This document shows positions 58,578 through 64,000 of a DNA stretch of 64,000 nt, one piece after another. The DNA is taken from positions 5,610,001 through 5,674,000 of the forward strand of contig JAHRBC010000004.1 in NCBI GenBank assembly GCA_022702545.1, read 5' to 3'. The translations under genes and the position numbers were made by a program. The stretch is from Phycomyces nitens (Eukaryota; Mucoromycota; Mucoromycetes; Mucorales; Phycomycetaceae). The notes under the pieces were generated by a model. That model saw only the letters and a program-made list of their open reading frames with translations. It was not told the DNA's origin and did no database searches. Numbering within the stretch: the first letter of the stretch is position 1; each line of letters starts with the position of its first letter.

Positions 58578-60017
58578 AGAAATTGTCTATTACCTATTTG
58601 TACATAACTCAAAAATACCATTTGCCATTTTTTTTCATTACATTTGACAGAATACACACAAAATCACTATATATAAAAATAAAATAAAATGTTGAACATC
58701 AAAATATTAATAATATAATATAATATAATATATCGTATGACTCTATAGATATACCATACATACATACATACATACATACATACATACATACGTACATTCA
58801 TAATTATATATGCCCAAAAAGCCCTGCCATATTTTAAATTCAATTACAATTAAATGTGTATTCTATTGGCTTCTGTATGCCAGCCATTAAATCATGGAAT
58901 TATTCATATCCCACCCCCTCGTGTCTATCCAGCCAATCCCTATGTGTTGCTATGGCGCCGGCTTCATCGGATGATTAAATAAATGATGTATTATATATAT
59001 ATATTTTATCTATATAATACATCTTCAACCTAAAATTAGACGATCAAAAGAGAGTTGGACGACAAATTCGCGTTACTCTAAAATATTCAACATTTTCTTT
59101 ATTGTTTTGTGTACACATGAGTCAAAAAAATATTTACGGACAGTTTTGAAAATTAATGGTCTCATTGAGGACTCCAAAATATATATATATACCTCTTTAT
59201 ATATCATTAAAATAATCAAACTCGGTTAAACTACATTATACTCTTTACTATAAATAAATGTTTAGCCTTGGCCTCAAGTGTCAATGAAGCACCATGTCCC
59301 AGCCTTGTCAATTTCCGTTTATTTATCTAGCTTAAAAAATTGATATAATTGATATAATTGACCATGGAACCAGAGCTCTTGTCCACAGACAGGCATCTTT
59401 TTTTATTATTATTATTGATCCGAATCTTCGGGATCTCTATTGTATATAGAAACAATTTCGGCAAGACATAGAGGCATTTATATTCCCAATAAATAGCTCT
59501 AGATCAAAAACAGCGCAGCCTTTTTGAAAGTGTTCAAGACAGAGCCTGGTAAAGCTTATTCAGCCTAAATTTCAGCACAAACCAAATAAAAAAGAATGGG
59601 TTTTTTTTGGGGGGACTCTATCAAGAGTACGATAAGGATATATGTTGGACAATATTTTTCAAGATATGAAAAATGACCTTTCCCAAAAACAAGTGCGAAA
59701 GAAGTGTAATTTGTACTAGGGAAATTTGTTTGTTGCAAGATTTTCTAGAGCTTCATCTGAAAACAGTGTGCCACAAGTCAAATGTCCCAAGCTACAGACA
59801 TATATTACCTGTATCATCATATATAAAAGATAACATATTGTACAAAGGATTCGTCTAGAAAAAAAGAACGTTGATTTATTATAGCCATTTTTTTTTGGAA
59901 TAACATAATACCCTTTTGGCTATAGTTTAAGAGTTGCAAAATCCTTGTTACAGACTCTGTATTTCTTGCCATTTAAAATAGTCTCCAAGGTACCTCTAAG
60001 CATCAACTGCTGACTAT

Positions 60018-60052
<35 letters not shown>

Positions 60053-60793
60053 AATATAATGATGAGCTGATTAGAAAAGGGTCTGTAGATATGTTACAAA
60101 CGAATGGGTTCAGCATATACTCTATAAAATAATACAAGCCTTGAACGTGTCATTATTATTGTAACAAAGTCGGTTTGAAACCCTATGTAAAACCAAAACC
60201 AAAAAAAAAAATAGTAGTAGCTGGATGTAACAGACAGTGATGTAAAAACCACGTATAAACTTTGGACGTAAACTGACAGCGGTGTGCAACTTTCTCAAGG
60301 TCCTTTTTAGTCAAGAGAGACCGGCCAATACCCAGCTTTCTAGTCCTCTAGAACCAAAGCCAGAATTCATTAAGGGACAGTCTGGACCCCCTAAGCACAA
60401 TAGATAACTTGTACCTGAGCAGTATAGTATGCAGCCACGTATCTGCCCTTATTACAGCTGTCTGTAGATATCTTGGCTCATGTGTGTACAAATCGTAGAC
60501 AGATTTCGACCTTTATTTTTTATTTATTTGTTGCATGTCTTGTATTTGTAATAATATTTATTTACCGTCCAATTCACACTTTATGATCGTCTGATTTTAG
60601 GTTGGAATCCTGTAGTCCAGAAACCAATTCTTTATTTCAATAAAAAGCCCAACGCCATATATACGATCGGCGCTTGGCGAACAGACCCCCATCAACACCA
60701 TCATGACATCAAGCAACATATTTTCGGATAAAATAAATATCAGTCTTTCCAAGCCAGACTGTTCCCTATAGCTCTACAAGGCAAACGGTATTG
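58578..60793. other. Gene-free 2.2-kb region with microsatellites
   Basis: Holds a (CATA)n tract at about 58755-58790, TA-rich tracts near 58990-59010 and 59178-59192, a (GT)n tract at 60020-60049 and A/T-rich sequence. Short open frames such as 59673-59858 have no recognisable motif. Confidence 0.5.
60020..60049 (+). repeat. (GT)n microsatellite
   Basis: Fifteen uninterrupted TG/GT dinucleotides. Likely length-polymorphic. Confidence 0.95.
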
Positions 60794-63670
60794 CTACTTT
60801 TTCAATACCATTTTTTTATCGAGCCGATGTATCCACACTTCTGGGATAATCGGAATAACCTCTCGGTCCCTTGGATTTCTCTCTTGGTCAGCCTCTAATA
60901 GCTTCTGCTTGTATTCTTCATACATCGTCTCTGAAACACTTTTACTCCCCGTCTTCTTATCCGTGGGCTGGTCATAAGCCCTCGAGGCCTCCATCAGCCT
61001 AGGCTCTGGTAGAACAAACAGAATATGCGCCCTTTTTCCAGTCCTTGATTCCTCATAATTGTCTTCATGAACCGTGTCGTTTGGAAAGTATCCGTGTCCA
61101 CTTCCAAAACTAGCCATGCTAGATACACTATCCGGTCGAGAATTCGGTCTCGAAAGCACACTGTCTCGTCTGGCTGAATAGGATCCATCGCTATGGAAAC
61201 TCTCTAGCGAAAGTCGCCGCGACCTCGTTGTATGTTCTTCAACAGCTCCTACGACATACTTTTCGATTTCCTCCGAAAGTCGGGGCTCAGTGATCTCGTA
61301 CCGATAATTAAGCACGCACCGCTTGACCTGGGCTGGGGTTAGGAGATCAAGCGATTTCAAGGTCTCGATAAAGATATCTGTATCAGATAGCTGGGATAGG
61401 CACTGGAGGAACTGGAGTAACTGGAGGACCTGTCCAAAGAAATTGGTCTGTCCATTCTGGCCAACCGTCTTCTTGTTCTTTCGCACCCATTCTTCGATAC
61501 TCGACAGGTTCATTCGGATCTGGAGTGCCTTTGAACGGCAAAGGTACTTTCGACTATTCACAATTCGACTGCTCATCTCACACGAGAGATAGTGCATCAA
61601 CTGGCCAACCATCTGGCTGATAATCTCTGGCTGAACACAGTATGATTGCAAAAGTTCCACAATAGAGGATAGCACATTGACCACTGAGCAGGGAGACTGG
61701 ATCCGTCCAGGACTTTCGCATGCCCGGTCTTGAATGATGGAGTGTCGCGAGCGTCGACGGAAGAAACGATGCCAGTCATTTGCAAAATTAACTTCTTCCA
61801 TCCCCTGAATTGCCTCATGGTCCAGTATTCCAGGCTCAATAACCTTGTCCAGCTGTCTCTCGCAATCGGCAACTATCAACTCGTAGCATCTCCTTACAAG
61901 TTCTCCTAGCTGTTCTTGGGCACGCATTGTGGCAATTCCAAGCCCTTCATCTCTGTCCAGGTACCCTAGCATCTGTGACAGATTGGCCATCCAGAACACA
62001 AGGTCTACATCGCGAGAATTGGTCTATATAGATGTATTGGATTAGAAAGCGAGATACTTATCCCAGTCCATACTTGCCTTGATGGTCTTGGATATCCTGG
62101 CCATGGCAGCCTCAAGAAATAGATTGAGCAATTCACGGCTCGAGTAATAATAGGCGAATCTGCAGCACAGAAACATGATGTTGGCTGGAACCCACATGTC
62201 TTGTCTTGAGTCTAGTGAAATGCTTGCTTCACCAATTGCAATATCCAGAATGTGTGCAATGTCTTCTTGACTAAACACAAGCATTTGGTCCAGCAAACAC
62301 TCATCCCACACAAAGCTGTGGATGGATTCCATGAGGGCCTCGCAATTCTCTAGTTCTTCTTCTTCCCATTCACTATCACTCGATGAGTCTTCGCTGTCCT
62401 GATCATTATCTGTCGACTGGCGCCTAGATGGCTGGACCACTGGGGCTTCTGTGTACTGGTTGTATCCATCAAAGGTCGTTCCATAATAAAATTCAATTGG
62501 ATCTACCCATGTCGTCTTTTCTTTTGTCTCGACCCTCTTGGCCTTCTTTTCCTGTAATTTCTTGGGTTTTGGTGGCAGGGCGGGTAGGGCGGCAAGAACT
62601 GCGGTACTTTCGTGCTGCATGATTCCATAGACGGACCAGCCCTTTTCTGTGAGGATATCTGTAGATGCACCATGACTCAGCAGTAGTCTCATTACCGAGG
62701 TATGGCCATTGATAGCTGCCCACATTAAAGCAGACCAGCCCTCTAGGTTCCACGGTTGGTTGGTTAGTTGGTTGGTTAGTTGGCTATTTGGTATTTGGTA
62801 TTTGGTATTTGTAATAAGCTTACTTTTGTCTTGGCCGTCTACTTGGGCCCCATGGTCCAAAAGTACCTTTACACAATCGAGGTGGCCAAGACAAGATGCA
62901 TAGATGAGGGGAGTTGTGCCATCATCTGGATCGTCTGCCGCATTGATGTCCAGCAATGGCTTGAAAGACGGGCTAGTCAGGATTTCTTTGAGTATTTTTG
63001 CATGACCGTACGACGCAGCCCTGCTTATGGTCCTCCTCAGATTTAATTGCTCTTCACTGACTGGCTCAGGAGCTGGTATTGCCAGAGGGGGTGTGGGAAT
63101 GTCTAATTGTGTTGAGAGTGGATGTGGCCCAATAGGCTCGGTTGGCAAGGAGTAGGCAGCCCAGGCATCTATTGGAGGTGGAATCGATACTGGTGTGGAT
63201 GCCCTCTTGGATATCCTCTGGGCTGCTGCGGGTGAGACCTGGGAGGCTGGTGAGCTAGAGTATGCGGGCAGAGACGATGTGGATTCTCGACGGGATTCTG
63301 GTGAATAAGGCAAGGTGACCTGGAATCGCTCTGGCTGCTTGGCAGCATTCATCTTGTTCAGCATGGATGAAAATTCCTGGAAACTATCGGCAATTCTTGC
63401 TGACAATTCTTGTGGGTGTATGCCGTCATGTGGTGTGCGTTGGTGAGGAAAGGCTGTAGAGGGAGATCGCCATGGAGTGGTTGGCTGTGATATTGTGGTC
63501 GAGCCATTGGTCCGTCTGTTTGGAAGGGCTGGTTGAGAGGGAATGGTGACCGAGAGGACAGAATATGAACGTTGGGCAGTTAGCATATGTCTTGGACTCT
63601 TTATTGCTGTATTGTTATTATTATTATTCATATTAATATTATTATTAGTAAGCTTGTGGTGTTCGGGCAT
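60794..63670 (-). CDS. Ankyrin-repeat and DIL-domain protein
   Basis: 913-residue protein, exons 63670-62824, 62742-62078 and 62023-60794 (2742 nt). The N-terminal 200 residues are Asn- then Ser/Pro-rich. Ankyrin repeats follow: LRRTISRAASYGHAKILKEI, DGTTPLIYASCLGHLDCVKV, and, across the first intron, KKGWSALMWAAINGHTSVM. An acidic Ser-rich linker leads into the DIL domain (NSRDVDLVFWMANLSQMLGY ... QIRMNLSSIEEWVRKNKK), the globular fold of myosin-V tails that binds cargo adaptors, here without a motor. The C-terminus is Ser/Arg-rich and ends HRLDKKMVLKK. Similar ankyrin-DIL proteins occur across fungi; a role in vesicle or polarity traffic is inferred. The first intron (81 nt) is in frame without stops; the second (62077-62024) uses a GC donor. 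Confidence 0.88.
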
Positions 63671-64000
63671 TATTTATTTTTTCTGTATGGTCTTTGAAAG
63701 TAAGGAAACTCGGTATGCTTTCGAGTATGAAAAACAAAAAGGAAAGAAAGAGAGAATAGGTGGGGAAGGGTAGGTGTGGGTACTGTATTAAAAAAAAAAG
63801 TGTATGTTGGGAATTACATGGAGGTTGTCGTACGACTGGGTTACAAGACCATGGGAGATGTAAGTGGGGACCATGAGTTATCATAAAGAAGATCATGAAC
63901 TCCATCACTCTTCATTCCAACTCTGTTCTTTTGCGAATCCCAATTCCAATTGTCTGTTTAAAAATATCTGTATATTTTCAATTGATCTCGCATGGTATTT
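63671..64000. other. 5' flank of the ankyrin-DIL gene
   Basis: About 330 bp of upstream DNA with a GA-rich tract near 63728-63770 and an A-run near 63791. No further gene start is visible at the window edge. Confidence 0.45.

Noticed and set aside
59673..59858. 61-codon Cys-containing frame as a small gene
   Set aside because: No splice partners, promoter or family resemblance; A/T-rich surroundings make chance likely.

Overview
The window looks like a chromosome segment of a filamentous early-diverging fungus, most likely Mucoromycota. The reasons are short introns (about 45-90 nt) with GTAAG-type donors, A/T-rich intergenic DNA rich in microsatellites, a Zn2Cys6 regulator, fungal families (Sip5-type RING, Ecl1, Rgd2-type RhoGAP, CBS/PB1), a chromodomain-bearing Ty3/gypsy element and a Tc1/mariner element. 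The species was not determined.

Layout. 1-3.9 kb: a SAM plus HMG-box regulator. 3.9-10.9 kb: gene-poor, with scattered exons of an unidentified gene, a 1.49 kb Tc1/mariner copy with about 95-bp terminal inverted repeats and inactivating changes, and a Ty3-type integrase relic. 10.9-14.5 kb: a head-to-head pair, a mitochondrial PDK/BCKDK-type kinase (-) and a bifunctional 6-phosphofructo-2-kinase/fructose-2,6-bisphosphatase (+). 14.9-18.4 kb: a large Zn2Cys6 factor with polyglutamine. 19.2-20.4 kb: the DP subunit of E2F. 21.3-23.8 kb: a four-CBS/PB1 protein with a C-terminal membrane anchor. 24.9-25.9 kb: a Sip5-like RING protein. 26.5-28.4 kb: an F-box protein. 30.1-31.7 kb: a PB1-like protein with a Gly/Met/His 9-residue repeat.

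32.5-47.2 kb is a repeat island: three copies (A +, B -, C +) of an unclassified, apparently spliced gene-bearing repeat; a decayed chromovirus with LTRs between the inverted copies A and B; and a solo LTR between B and C. Copies A and B form a roughly 3 kb inverted repeat. Direct repeats beside the LTRs indicate later rearrangement.

48.1-64 kb is ordinary gene space, mostly on the minus strand: an F-BAR/DEP/RhoGAP protein, a second SAM/HMG regulator paralogous to the one at 1.6 kb, a DDX41-type DEAD-box helicase, a small Ecl1-family zinc protein (+), and an ankyrin/DIL-domain protein.

The genes do not form one pathway. Functional links that can be drawn are glycolytic control (the kinase/PFKFB head-to-head pair), cell-cycle and differentiation transcription (DP, SAM-HMG pair, Zn2Cys6, Ecl1) and polarity or trafficking (RhoGAP, DIL protein). 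Exon structures were assigned by eye from splice consensus, reading-frame continuity and family resemblance; total coding lengths divisible by three were checked for the genes where exon coordinates are given.
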